DNA of 10,482 bases, taken from Anaerotignum sp. (GTDB lineage Bacteria; Bacillota; Clostridia; Lachnospirales; Anaerotignaceae). The stretch is from positions 1 to 10,482 of the forward strand of contig JAHHTV010000045.1 of NCBI GenBank assembly GCA_020024395.1, given 5' to 3'. The notes under the pieces were generated by a model that did not search any database, was not told the DNA's origin, and saw only the letters and a list, made by a program, of their open reading frames with translations. The position numbers and the translations under genes are program-made. Positions 1-7,032 of the stretch are shown piece after piece. How positions within the stretch are numbered: position 1 is the first letter of the stretch; each line of letters opens with the position of its first letter.

Positions 1-123
1 TCTTCTTTGGGCTGCCATTCCAAATGCTTTTGCTCTTGTTTCAGCTTCTGATGCCTCTGCTTGGTTTCATACCTCTGGATACTGCTAATATTTTTACAAA
101 TTGCTCTAGGTGTATTTTTAGAT
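1..123. other. Unassigned left-edge segment with reversed purine/pyrimidine bias
   Basis: No gene can be assigned here with confidence. On the + strand, frame 2 is open from the window edge to a TAA at 86-88 and would give a 28-residue C-terminus (including IPNAFALVSASDASAW) of an upstream gene, perhaps a head protein. Against this, the + strand is strongly pyrimidine-rich (by hand count about 40 purines in 120 bases, against 34 in the next 60), whereas all downstream genes are purine-rich on the + strand. On the minus strand two open stretches read more naturally: one containing AEASEAETRAKAFGMAAQRR, with A-ending codons like the rest of the window, and one containing NISSIQRYETKQRHQKLKQE. 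Neither has an obvious ATG start. It may be an upstream gene end, a minus-strand remnant, or a chimeric contig end. Confidence 0.35.
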
Positions 124-390
124 ATGGCTTATTTTGGCATAGAGGCAACTGTTGAAGGTAATAAAATTTTAGTTGTAGTAGACAATGACGAATTGAAAAA
201 ACGACAAGGGGGGCAAGATTTTGCGATTGCGGAAAGTGCCACCCTTTTTTATGCACTAACAGAAGATTTGCCAAAACGAAGAATACCTGGGCAAAATATC
301 AATATCAATGGTCGGGAATGTATCATTGATGACTGGCAAGAGGATATGGGCATTTCTACAATCACGGTACGAGAAAATATTTTAATATAA
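124..390 (+). CDS. Small head-tail joining / neck protein (gpFII-like), putative
   Basis: An 88-residue protein at the position where phages encode the neck (stopper/attachment) proteins, just before the terminator-like and sheath genes. The body has the pattern of lambda gpFII-type head-tail attachment proteins: a short N-terminal strand (YFGIEATVEGNKI), a central segment with GQDFAIAESATLFYAL, then NINGRECIIDDWQEDMGISTITV. That last part resembles the family's closing beta hairpin, where a bound-residue strand and a DMG turn precede the last strand. ATG 124 is preferred, with a weak AGGTG at 108-112. A longer reading from TTG 61 adds a hydrophobic stretch that is probably just antisense-like sequence from the unassigned edge segment. 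Seventeen bases separate it from the next gene. The family call is by pattern only. If right, it would connect the filled head to the tail, supporting a whole phage rather than a headless particle. Confidence 0.55.
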   Translation: MAYFGIEATVEGNKILVVVDNDELKKRQGGQDFAIAESATLFYALTEDLPKRRIPGQNININGRECIIDDWQEDMGISTITVRENILI

Positions 391-408
391 ATTATAGGAA
401 GTGATATT

Positions 409-1029
409 GTGACGATTGTTGATATGATTGATACCATTACAAAATGGGCCGACAAAGAAATTTGCTCTAAAATAAAATTAAAATTACCACCAGCGGATAC
501 ACAGGAAAGCACAGGTGCAGGATATAAACATCAGTTTATCAAACCTGCGTGTTTTCCTCTTTTTGTACCAACCTCTGAAAAAATCCAACCACATATATGT
601 TCTCCAACACCGTCTTTGTGTGTTCGTCTAATCAAGGGAGAAGATGATATGATAACCAATAGTGGCAATATCATTGTGGAATTTATGTTTTCCATATGGA
701 ATTTAGGCACACATGGGCCAGATATTTTGTTGAAACAAGATAACAATACTTTGCGGCAATGGACAGGAGAAGAAGCAGAAGCATATTTTGAAAGAAATTA
801 TGATGGGTGGCGTGATATTTGGAATTGGATTGATATTGCATTGCGGGCAGTTGAAAGCCATCTGAATATAGATGGGATTGAAATAGACCGTAGTACCAAT
901 GTGAAATTTTATCAATTTGACGTGGAGGGTATCATACCAGACATGTATCCATTTTGGTATGCAGGGCTACAATTCCAAGTAAAAAGACCCCTAATGAGAA
1001 ACATTGTAGAATTACAAGATTTATTATAA
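409..1029 (+). CDS. Conserved phage protein, probable tail terminator/completion protein
   Basis: A 206-residue protein starting with GTG at 409. The GTG is supported by AGGAAGTG at 396-403 and by the short gap to the upstream gene. I recognise it as a type of conserved protein that precedes the sheath in contractile phages of Clostridia, but I cannot give it an experimentally based name. Visible features are a central segment with a conserved-looking LCVRLIKGEDD (residues about 75-85), a WNLGTHGPD motif (about 102-110), and a YDGWRDIWNWIDIALRAVESHL amphipathic helix. The C-terminus is aromatic-rich (YPFWYAGLQFQVKRP). Gene position between a neck protein and the sheath is where the tail terminator, which caps the growing tube, is usually encoded. 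The function is therefore inferred from synteny. A second neck protein is the main alternative. Its stop is 14 bases before the sheath start. Confidence 0.5.
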   Translation: MTIVDMIDTITKWADKEICSKIKLKLPPADTQESTGAGYKHQFIKPACFPLFVPTSEKIQPHICSPTPSLCVRLIKGEDDMITNSGNIIVEFMFSIWNLGTHGPDILLKQDNNTLRQWTGEEAEAYFERNYDGWRDIWNWIDIALRAVESHLNIDGIEIDRSTNVKFYQFDVEGIIPDMYPFWYAGLQFQVKRPLMRNIVELQDLL

Positions 1030-1043
1030 AAAGGAGTGAGAAA

Positions 1044-2498
1044 ATGGCATATTTACATGGTACATATGGACAGTTTGATAAATCCATTGGATTGGTACCT
1101 GTGGCATCGGATACCATACCAGTATATGTGGGCGTTGCACCAGTAAACCTTGTGCGAGGTTTTACAAAAAAAGAAGTCATCAATTATCCAGTGCGAATAA
1201 CAAATATGATGGAAGTACAAAGCAAATTTGGATATACAGCAAACTGGGAGCAATTTGGATTGTGTGAAGCGTTTGGATTACATTTTAATAACGCATTGGG
1301 GAATGTTGCCCCCATTGTTGTGATAAATGTATTAGACCCTACAACACACAAAAAAGCAGAGAAAAAAACGCAAGAAGTTACATTTGTGAATGGTAAAGCA
1401 GAAATCGAAAGTGACACGATCATATTAGACACGTTGGTTTTGGCAGATAAAGTAGAAGGAACTGACTTCACCATTGATTACGATTTTACAAAAAACACGG
1501 TTATTTTGAAAAGCATTGCAGAAGTGCCGTTGACAACAATAAATGCTAGTTATGATGAGGTAGATGTAACGAAAGTGACAGAGGATATTGTGATAGGTGG
1601 TATCACTGCAGAGGGCATATATTCTGGATTAGGTTGTGTAACATTGGTATATCCAGAATTGGGTCTTATTCCGAATGTTATTGCTGCCCCCAATTTCAGC
1701 CAACGTCCAAAAGTTTACAAAGCAATGTTACTTGCGGCAACAAAAATCAATGGACATTGGGATGCAATCATTAACGCAGATATTCCGTATGAGCAAGTAA
1801 AAACGATGGATGCAGCCATAAAGTGGAAAAAAGATAATGATTATTCTTCAGAGCGTGCAAAAGTTTATTATCCAAAATGGGAAGGAAAAGACGGCACCAT
1901 ATACAACATGGCTACTATTGCAACATGGCTGATGTGTAAAGTAGATGGTACACATAAAGGAATACCAATGGAAACGCCATCTAATAAAGAAATTCCATCA
2001 GGTAGACAGTATTTCGGTAAAAACAGCAAAAACAGAGGATATGACCAACAACAATCAAATAAATTGAATGAAAATGGTATTACAACAGCTGTTTATTGGG
2101 GCGGCAGATACATATTGTGGGGCCCACACACAGCAGCATATCAATACGGCCAAGTCAGTGATGCAAGAGCAATATTTGACAGCAGTATCCGCATGATGAT
2201 GCATGTTACAAATGGTTTTCAAAGAGAACACGCCCTAGTGATTGATAGTCCTATGACAAAATCTATGGCTGACACAATTACCAATAGAGAACAAGAGAAA
2301 CTTGATTCATTGGTTGCGATTGGGGCGTTAATTGGCAAGCCTGTGTGTGAATTCAAAGAAAGCGAAAATAGTACCACACAACTGATGGAGGGTGATTTTA
2401 TTTGGTCAAATCGTTTGACACCAACACCACCATTCAAAAGTGGTACCATGAAAGTCGCATATACAGATGAGGGTTTTTCCTCTTATTTTGGGGAATAA
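1044..2498 (+). CDS. Phage tail sheath protein
   Basis: A 484-residue contractile tail sheath subunit (Phage_sheath_1 family). Sheath rings stack around the tail tube in the extended state and contract on adsorption to drive the tube through the envelope. ATG 1044 is chosen because AAGGAGTGAG lies 4 bases upstream and the product then begins MAYLHGTYG, the usual sheath start. An in-frame ATG at 954 would lie inside the upstream gene and is rejected. The N-terminal part (VPVYVGVAPVN) and the C-terminal part (IRMMMHVTNGFQREHALVIDSPM, then GDFIWSNRLTPTPPFKSGTMKVAYTDEGFSSYF) match the conserved sheath core that interlocks through N- and C-terminal extensions. Residues about 108-186 form a beta-rich insertion (VTFVNGKAEIES to EDIVIGG) that looks like a surface domain. 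Such insertions vary between phages. The size is in the normal range. Confidence 0.93.
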   Translation: MAYLHGTYGQFDKSIGLVPVASDTIPVYVGVAPVNLVRGFTKKEVINYPVRITNMMEVQSKFGYTANWEQFGLCEAFGLHFNNALGNVAPIVVINVLDPTTHKKAEKKTQEVTFVNGKAEIESDTIILDTLVLADKVEGTDFTIDYDFTKNTVILKSIAEVPLTTINASYDEVDVTKVTEDIVIGGITAEGIYSGLGCVTLVYPELGLIPNVIAAPNFSQRPKVYKAMLLAATKINGHWDAIINADIPYEQVKTMDAAIKWKKDNDYSSERAKVYYPKWEGKDGTIYNMATIATWLMCKVDGTHKGIPMETPSNKEIPSGRQYFGKNSKNRGYDQQQSNKLNENGITTAVYWGGRYILWGPHTAAYQYGQVSDARAIFDSSIRMMMHVTNGFQREHALVIDSPMTKSMADTITNREQEKLDSLVAIGALIGKPVCEFKESENSTTQLMEGDFIWSNRLTPTPPFKSGTMKVAYTDEGFSSYFGE

Positions 2499-2515
2499 AG
2501 TGAGGTGATATAAAC

Positions 2516-3031
2516 ATGAGCAATACGAAATTTGTTGATATTTATGGTGCAATTATCGCAAATACCGTTTATTCAGATAACCATTTGGTCGGAAGAAATG
2601 TAGAAACAACACTGCCAGAAGTTACACCAGTGACAGCAGAAATACAGGCACTAGGAACGATGTCAATGCCAATATGGCAGTTGATAGACGATATGGAATT
2701 TACTATTACTAAAATTGGTATAGATAGTGGTTTACGGGATTTAATTAAGCCCCAAACCGTTAATTTGGAACTACGTTTTGTACAAAATGTGACAGACGAA
2801 AATGGTCTAAATACACAGAAAGGTTGCAAAGCATTTTTAAAGGGTATGTCCAAAAAGATACCAGGGTTAAGCGGAAACGTTGGAGAAGGTAGTGCAAATG
2901 AATTCACATTTTCAGTTATGCGTTATCAGTTGTTTATAGATGGTAAAGAATTGTTTTTAATTGACAGGTTCGCTGGTATTGTGCGAATTCAAGGTGTAGA
3001 TTATACAGAAGTAATGAATAGTTTGTTGTAA
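2516..3031 (+). CDS. Phage major tail tube protein (P2 FII-type)
   Basis: A 171-residue tube subunit of the P2 FII / Phage_tube type, immediately after the sheath as expected. Hexameric rings of this protein form the rigid inner tube through which DNA passes. ATG 2516 is preceded by AGGTGAT at 2502-2508. Family-like features are the N-terminal segment with NHLVGRNVETTLPEVTPVTAEIQALGTMSMPIW, matching the strand-loop that ends in a Gly/Met-rich turn in P2 tubes. The mid-protein TNLELRFVQNV-like strand (VNLELRFVQNV) and C-terminal strands with MRYQLFIDGKELFLIDRFAGIVRIQGVDYTE follow. Length fits the family (about 170). It shares the operon with the sheath, 17 bases downstream of it. Confidence 0.9.
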   Translation: MSNTKFVDIYGAIIANTVYSDNHLVGRNVETTLPEVTPVTAEIQALGTMSMPIWQLIDDMEFTITKIGIDSGLRDLIKPQTVNLELRFVQNVTDENGLNTQKGCKAFLKGMSKKIPGLSGNVGEGSANEFTFSVMRYQLFIDGKELFLIDRFAGIVRIQGVDYTEVMNSLL

Positions 3032-3052
3032 AACAGAAAGGGTGGTACAAAC

Positions 3053-3559
3053 ATGAATAAAATTTATTTGAAAACATCACTTTTTATCAATGGTGTAGAA
3101 GTAAAAGAGTTGACATATGATGCAAACCAAATTACAGCATTACAATTTTCGGTAGCCTGTGCAGCCAGTGCTGATGTTGATAAAACAAAAGCATTTGCCT
3201 TAAAGATGCGTGAAAATGATTATTCTTTACATATGTATTTGGGATTTATGGCGATTATTGCTGTCAATCCGCATATTGACATCAAAGATTTGGAACGGAT
3301 CAAGGGACTGGATATTCTGCAAATTGCAAATGTTGGGTTTTTTTTTATATATAGGGAAATTGGAGGCTCACTTAGGCGAAAACATCTTAGACGAGCAATC
3401 CGAGAATACAGCCGATACTTCCATACAAGCATAACAGAAGTGGAAAACAAGCCATTGATTGAATTTTTAATTGACTATCGGGAAGCAGTAGAGGAAGTAC
3501 AAGAACAACAAAGACAACAAAAAAGAAATGCATACCGCCCACCAAGAAAAAGGGGGTGA
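3053..3559 (+). CDS. Phage tail assembly chaperone (Mu gp41-like / G-GT type), long form
   Basis: A 168-residue product in the reading frame as sequenced. It lies between tube and tape measure, where all tailed phages keep their tail assembly chaperone, which coats the tape measure before tube growth. The N-terminus (MNKIYLKTSLFINGVEVKEL followed by TYDANQITALQFSVA) matches the Mu gp41-like chaperone family. The DYSLHMYLGFMAIIAVNP and IDIKDLERIKGLDIL segments (residues about 56-90) are also typical. ATG 3053 follows AGAAAGGGTGGTA at 3035-3047. At residues 97-99 a T9 tract encodes FFF. Downstream, the sequenced frame gives a basic C-terminus (SLRRKHLRRAIREY, ending in RQQKRNAYRPPRKRG), while the alternative frame gives an acidic, Ser-rich short end. 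That pair looks like the GT and G ends. The long product overlaps the ribosome binding site of the tape measure gene. Confidence 0.82.
   Translation: MNKIYLKTSLFINGVEVKELTYDANQITALQFSVACAASADVDKTKAFALKMRENDYSLHMYLGFMAIIAVNPHIDIKDLERIKGLDILQIANVGFFFIYREIGGSLRRKHLRRAIREYSRYFHTSITEVENKPLIEFLIDYREAVEEVQEQQRQQKRNAYRPPRKRG
3338..3346 (+). other. T9 homopolymer at putative chaperone frameshift/slippage site
   Basis: Nine Ts run through codons 96-98 region of the chaperone (ggg ttt ttt ttt ata). A -1 shift here meets a TAG at 3352-3354, so ordinary -1 frameshifting from the sequenced frame is unproductive. A +1 or -2 shift enters a frame open to TAA 3432-3434 and gives a 126-residue-class short product. 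With only eight Ts, the short product becomes the zero frame and the heptamer T TTT TTA appears in phase, with -1 slippage producing the long product. Nine consecutive identical bases is also about the length at which bacterial RNA polymerase slips. Confidence 0.55.
3345..3434 (+). CDS. Alternative-frame C-terminus of the short (G-type) tail chaperone
   Basis: Open segment in the frame offset by +1 from the chaperone, from the T9 tract to TAA 3432-3434. It is not an independent gene. Translated from the tract it reads LYIGKLEAHLGE followed by NILDEQSENTADTSIQA. The acidic, Ser/Thr/Gln-rich end with DEQSENTADTS resembles the C-termini I associate with short G-type chaperones in contractile phages of Clostridia, as recalled rather than searched. 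Together with the first 97 or so codons it would make a product of about 126 residues. The overlapping long frame is also well formed, so bases 3354-3431 appear to be dual-coding, a hallmark of G/GT overlaps. Production requires a +1/-2 shift, polymerase slippage, or a T8 template. Confidence 0.5.
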   Translation, partial: LYIGKLEAHLGENILDEQSENTADTSIQA

Positions 3560-3568
3560 TTTTTTTTG
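3551..3568 (+). promoter_or_regulatory. Ribosome binding site and TTG start of the tape measure gene
   Basis: AGGGGGTGAT at 3551-3560 precedes TTG 3566-3568. The spacer is a run of Ts (T8 at 3560-3567 that includes the first two bases of the start codon). No ATG lies in frame nearby, so the TTG is the best start. The site overlaps the stop codon of the chaperone (3557-3559), which suggests translational coupling. Confidence 0.7.
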
Positions 3569-5872
3569 GCTAGGGAACCATTTACAACCGTTATTTCTTT
3601 GGCTGGGAATGTTGACCCATCGCTGCAACGTGCCTTTGATAATGTGGAAAGACGATTGGAAGGCATTGATATGCACGCAGTAGCTATGACTGCATCTGTG
3701 GTTGCAGGATTTGCGGCGATTGGTGTTGGTGCGTTTCAAGCCGCAAAGAAATTTATTTCATTTGGAAACGAATACAATAAAACAATGGCAGGACTACAAG
3801 CAAAAACAGGTGCAACAGCAGAAGATATAAAAGGGTTATCTGAGGTAGTTAAGAATGTATACGCAGGTCAAAATCTTGGGGAGAGTATGCAGGATGTTGC
3901 AGATGTCGTATCTACTGCAAAACAGTTTACAAAATTGTCAGGAAGAAGCTTGGAGCAGATTACTTCTGATGCAATTTTGTTAAGAGATACATTTGATTAT
4001 GATGTCAATGAAAGTTTACGGGCTTCTAAGGCTATGATGACAAATTTCGGTATATCAGGCGAGGAAGCAATGAATTTGATTGCAGTCGGCTCTCAAAATG
4101 GATTGGATTATTCCGGCGAATTATTGGACAATATTAGCGAATATTCTGTGCAATTCAAAAAAGTAGGCTTAAATGCCAATGATATGTTCCAAATCATGCA
4201 GGCAGGAGCAGATAATGGAGCATGGAATATAGATAAAGTCGGGGACGCTATCAAGGAATTTTCCATTACTGCCATTGATGGCTCTGACTCGACCAAAGAG
4301 GCATTTCAAGCATTGGGGTATAATGCCAATCATATGATGTCTGTTTTTGCAAATGGCGGAGAAGGTGCAAGAAAAGCATTTCAACAGGTATTAAATGATG
4401 TCATATCCATTGATGATGCCGTTGAACGAGATGCTATTGGTGTTGCACTTTTTAAGACAATGTGGGAAGATTTGGGTGTAGATGCCATGGCATCACTTGC
4501 AAATATCACAGATGAGGCATATGTGACAAGTGATGCACTAAAAGAAATCAACAAACTAAAATATCAGGATATTGGACATGCCTTGGAGGGTGTCCGAAGG
4601 CAATTTGAAGTCAGTCTTGCCCCTGCGGCATCAAAAGCCGCACAACGGATTGGGGAATGTATTCCACAGATAACAGAAAGTTTACAAGCAGCAGCACCAT
4701 ATATTGAAGATTTGGCAATGAAATTTTCGGATTTTTTAGTAGGAGGAATTAACATTGCCATCGATGCAATGACATGGTGTTCGCAACATACGGATATATT
4801 AAAAATGTCAGCGATTGGATTGGGTATTGTATTTGCAGGATTTACGACTGTAAAATTTGTCAATGGTGTTATGTCAGCAGTTCAGGCACTACGTGTATTA
4901 CATTGGGCAACCATACGTGACAAAATTGAAACACTGCAAATTATGGCGTTATACGCAAAAGATGCTGTGTTACGAGCTGCCAGTACAACCGCCACGGTTG
5001 CACATACTGTGGCAATGGGGGCATGGAACGCAGTGGCAGCAGTTGGTACCGTCATTGCCAAAGGATTGGGCATGGCAATTGCATTTTTGACTTCTCCGAT
5101 TGGACTTGTGGTTATTGCAATCGGTGTACTGATTGCAATCGGTGTTGCATTATATAAAAACTGGGATTTTGTCAAAGAAAAAGCAGCAGAAGCTGGGGCA
5201 TGGATTGCAAATATTTGGACAGGTATCAAAAATAAAATATCCGGCGTCTGGGAAAATGTCAAAGCATTTACGACACAATTTGTCGGATTTCTCTCAAGCT
5301 GTTGGGAAAATATCAAGCTTAGTGTTGGAAATTTTATATTTGGTATCAAACAGGCATTTATCACAGGATTTGGTGCGTTGGTTGGTATCGTAAAAGCACC
5401 TATCAATGGTATCATTGGATTGGTCAATGGTGCGATTAACGCCATAAATGGTATTAGCGTAGATATTCCAGAATGGATACCTGGAATTGGGGGAAAACAT
5501 TTCGGTATGGCTTTGCCGAATATCCCAATGTTGGCAAAAGGCGGTTTTACAAATGGGATTTCCATTGCTGGAGAAGCAGGCACAGAAGCTGTTCTCAGTT
5601 TTGACCCTTCTGTTCGTAGTCAAAATTTGTCTTATTGGGCAAAAGCTGGACGAATGTTGGGGGCAATACCTGATGGTGTCAATCCATTGGAAAGTAGTCA
5701 TCAAAACAATTCCTTGAATATGGGTGATATTGTCTTTTCACCTAAAATTCAAATTACAGGAAATGCAGATAAAAATGATATCATTACAGCAATCAAATCA
5801 GAGTATCCAGAATTTATAGACTTGCTGGAACATTGGTTTACTGAAAGGAGATATTTTGCATATGAAAATTGA
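3566..5872 (+). CDS. Phage tail tape measure protein
   Basis: A 768-residue tape measure, the longest gene in the window. It sets tail length and is ejected with the DNA. It starts at TTG 3566. Residues about 75-330 form the TP901-type core domain (MAGLQAKTGATAEDI, then LRASKAMMTNFGISGEEAMNL and similar helical segments). Two hydrophobic stretches follow: about 412-440 (MSAIGLGIVFAGF) and about 500-530 (AIAFLTSPIGLVVIAIGVLIAIGVALY), followed by the common KNWD motif. A series of Trp-containing helices (WIANIWTGIKNKI, VWENVKAF, CWENIKLSV) comes next. The C-terminal part has the IPEWIPGIGGKHFG and AKGGFTNGISIAGEAGTEAVLSFDP motifs common to this family. At roughly 0.15 nm per residue the tail would be about 115 nm. 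That figure is an inference. The last 11 bases overlap the next gene. Confidence 0.95.
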   Translation: MAREPFTTVISLAGNVDPSLQRAFDNVERRLEGIDMHAVAMTASVVAGFAAIGVGAFQAAKKFISFGNEYNKTMAGLQAKTGATAEDIKGLSEVVKNVYAGQNLGESMQDVADVVSTAKQFTKLSGRSLEQITSDAILLRDTFDYDVNESLRASKAMMTNFGISGEEAMNLIAVGSQNGLDYSGELLDNISEYSVQFKKVGLNANDMFQIMQAGADNGAWNIDKVGDAIKEFSITAIDGSDSTKEAFQALGYNANHMMSVFANGGEGARKAFQQVLNDVISIDDAVERDAIGVALFKTMWEDLGVDAMASLANITDEAYVTSDALKEINKLKYQDIGHALEGVRRQFEVSLAPAASKAAQRIGECIPQITESLQAAAPYIEDLAMKFSDFLVGGINIAIDAMTWCSQHTDILKMSAIGLGIVFAGFTTVKFVNGVMSAVQALRVLHWATIRDKIETLQIMALYAKDAVLRAASTTATVAHTVAMGAWNAVAAVGTVIAKGLGMAIAFLTSPIGLVVIAIGVLIAIGVALYKNWDFVKEKAAEAGAWIANIWTGIKNKISGVWENVKAFTTQFVGFLSSCWENIKLSVGNFIFGIKQAFITGFGALVGIVKAPINGIIGLVNGAINAINGISVDIPEWIPGIGGKHFGMALPNIPMLAKGGFTNGISIAGEAGTEAVLSFDPSVRSQNLSYWAKAGRMLGAIPDGVNPLESSHQNNSLNMGDIVFSPKIQITGNADKNDIITAIKSEYPEFIDLLEHWFTERRYFAYEN
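5114..5145 (+). repeat. 14-base direct repeat inside the tape measure gene
   Basis: ATTGCAATCGGTGT occurs at 5114-5127 and again at 5132-5145, an 18-base period. It encodes the repeated IAIGVL/IAIGVA of the hydrophobic segment. It is most likely a by-product of repetitive residues, but a six-codon unit could expand or contract in frame. Confidence 0.6.
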
Positions 5873-6092
5873 TGTCCTTGGGTTCAAAGAACACATCACC
5901 GCAGATGGAGAAACATTTGACATTTTGGCATTTAAGGAATATCTTGACGAAAATCTATCCAGCTATATCATACAAGCAAATTTAGATTATGCAGACATAT
6001 TGATTTTTGAACAGGGTATCCAGTTATGGATACCCATTTTAGATATTTCAGAAATGCCAGAAAGTTTGCCACCATGGAGGAGAAATGCATGA
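5862..6092 (+). CDS. Phage tail protein X (P2 gpX-like, LysM-type)
   Basis: A 76-residue protein matching P2 tail protein X in size, position and pattern. It has GETFDILAFKEYLDENLSSYIIQANLDYAD at residues 16-45, the G-[DE]-[ST]-x-D-x-[IL] start and Y-x-x-x-[IV]-x-x-A-N helix of LysM-like folds. A hydrophobic, Pro-containing strand (GIQLWIPILDI) follows, where P2 gpX has its V-x-L-P strand. P2 gpX-like proteins are small tail/baseplate components, thought to help link the tube and the D hub. ATG 5862 is taken as the start, with AAAGGAG at 5844-5850. A TTG at 5856 is in frame with tighter spacing (5 bases), so two more residues are possible. The gene overlaps the tape measure by 11 bases and the next gene by an ATGA. 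Confidence 0.82.
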   Translation: MKIDVLGFKEHITADGETFDILAFKEYLDENLSSYIIQANLDYADILIFEQGIQLWIPILDISEMPESLPPWRRNA

Positions 6093-7015
6093 TTACAGTC
6101 AAATTCAAAGGACAGGATATTACAAACGCTATTTCTATCAATCAATGCATACATGATATGTATTGTGAAGAAAGAAGTGATACACTCATCATTCGTTTCA
6201 ATGATACGCAAAATGAATGGGACAGTTGGCAACCAAAAGTAGGGGACGAAATTTTCGTAGAATATGGCAGTATCAATACAGGAAAAATGTTTGTTGATAG
6301 TGCAAATCCAGAAAATGGGTTATATACCATTGTTGCAACATCTATTCCCCCTAGTGCCAAAGCTGGAAAAAGTAAATCATGGCAAAGGGTCACATTGCAA
6401 AAAATTGGACAAGAAATAGCAAAAAATCACGGATTGTCTTTCAAAGCATATGGTGTGGAAGATATTTTGTACGAGTATATTTTGCAAACAAATGAAACAG
6501 ATTTTTCATTTTTTCAACGATTATGCACACTGGAAGGGTGTGCCTTTCTTGTTTATGATGGTATTTTTGTTTTGTATTCGCAGGTCTATATGGAAAATAC
6601 AGGGCCTTTGAAAACAATTTCCATAACAGCTGACAGTGATTATACATATATGGATAATTCTGCAAGATTATATGGCTCATGTTTGATAAAAAAGGGGGTT
6701 TATATTGGTACTTACAATGCAAATAATGGATCTGTAATAGAATATGTGCCAGATATGAATGTACAAATCTCCATATCCAACCAAGCAGAAGCCAATCGGT
6801 ATGCAAAAAATATTCTACGCAATGTAAACAAGAACATGATAACTGGTTATCTATATGGACGTGTGCTTCCAGAATTTTCAGCGGCAAGCACGATGCAACT
6901 TGAAAATTATCGGGCAGCAAGTTGGAACGGTACTGTTTTTATCACACATATTCGCAATGATTATGCTACCGGAAAAAGTAAAATCTTTTTCCGGAAACCA
7001 TTGCAAGGATACTGA
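6089..7015 (+). CDS. Late control gene D-type baseplate hub protein (gpD)
   Basis: A 308-residue protein of the gpD family (Phage_GPD; structurally related to T4 gp27 and the N-terminus of VgrG). It forms the trimeric hub joining the tube to the spike. ATG 6089 is chosen over in-frame upstream codons because GGAGGAG lies at 6076-6082 and the ATG overlaps the previous TGA (ATGA). The N-terminal region MITVKFKGQDIT with SINQC and DTLIIRFNDT resembles the first hub beta barrel. The QTNETDFSFFQRLCTLEGCAF segment at residues 133-153 is the diagnostic hub motif (in P2-like and VgrG proteins: Q-x-x-E-S/T-D-x-x-F-x-x-R-L-x-x-E-x-G). It is shorter than P2 gpD (about 390 residues), lacking some C-terminal sequence, but ends cleanly. 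The following spike gene is 17 bases away. Confidence 0.88.
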   Translation: MITVKFKGQDITNAISINQCIHDMYCEERSDTLIIRFNDTQNEWDSWQPKVGDEIFVEYGSINTGKMFVDSANPENGLYTIVATSIPPSAKAGKSKSWQRVTLQKIGQEIAKNHGLSFKAYGVEDILYEYILQTNETDFSFFQRLCTLEGCAFLVYDGIFVLYSQVYMENTGPLKTISITADSDYTYMDNSARLYGSCLIKKGVYIGTYNANNGSVIEYVPDMNVQISISNQAEANRYAKNILRNVNKNMITGYLYGRVLPEFSAASTMQLENYRAASWNGTVFITHIRNDYATGKSKIFFRKPLQGY

Positions 7016-7032
7016 AAGATAGGTGGAAAAAC

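Noticed and set aside
61..123. TTG 61 start giving a signal-peptide-like hydrophobic N-terminus to the neck protein
   Set aside because: A neck protein has no reason to be secreted, the segment has opposite strand composition, and ATG 124 gives the family-like start.
954..1043. Upstream start (ATG 954) for the sheath
   Set aside because: It would overlap most of the end of the previous gene, while ATG 1044 has a strong ribosome binding site and gives a typical sheath N-terminus.
4882..5583. Long minus-strand open frame (233 codons)
   Set aside because: It is the exact antisense of the tape measure's hydrophobic and C-terminal parts, has poor codon composition for this genome, and no ribosome binding site was seen. 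It is a shadow.
6441..6920. Minus-strand frame of 159 codons opposite gpD
   Set aside because: Cys/His/Leu-rich sequence without family pattern, antisense to a well-supported hub gene.
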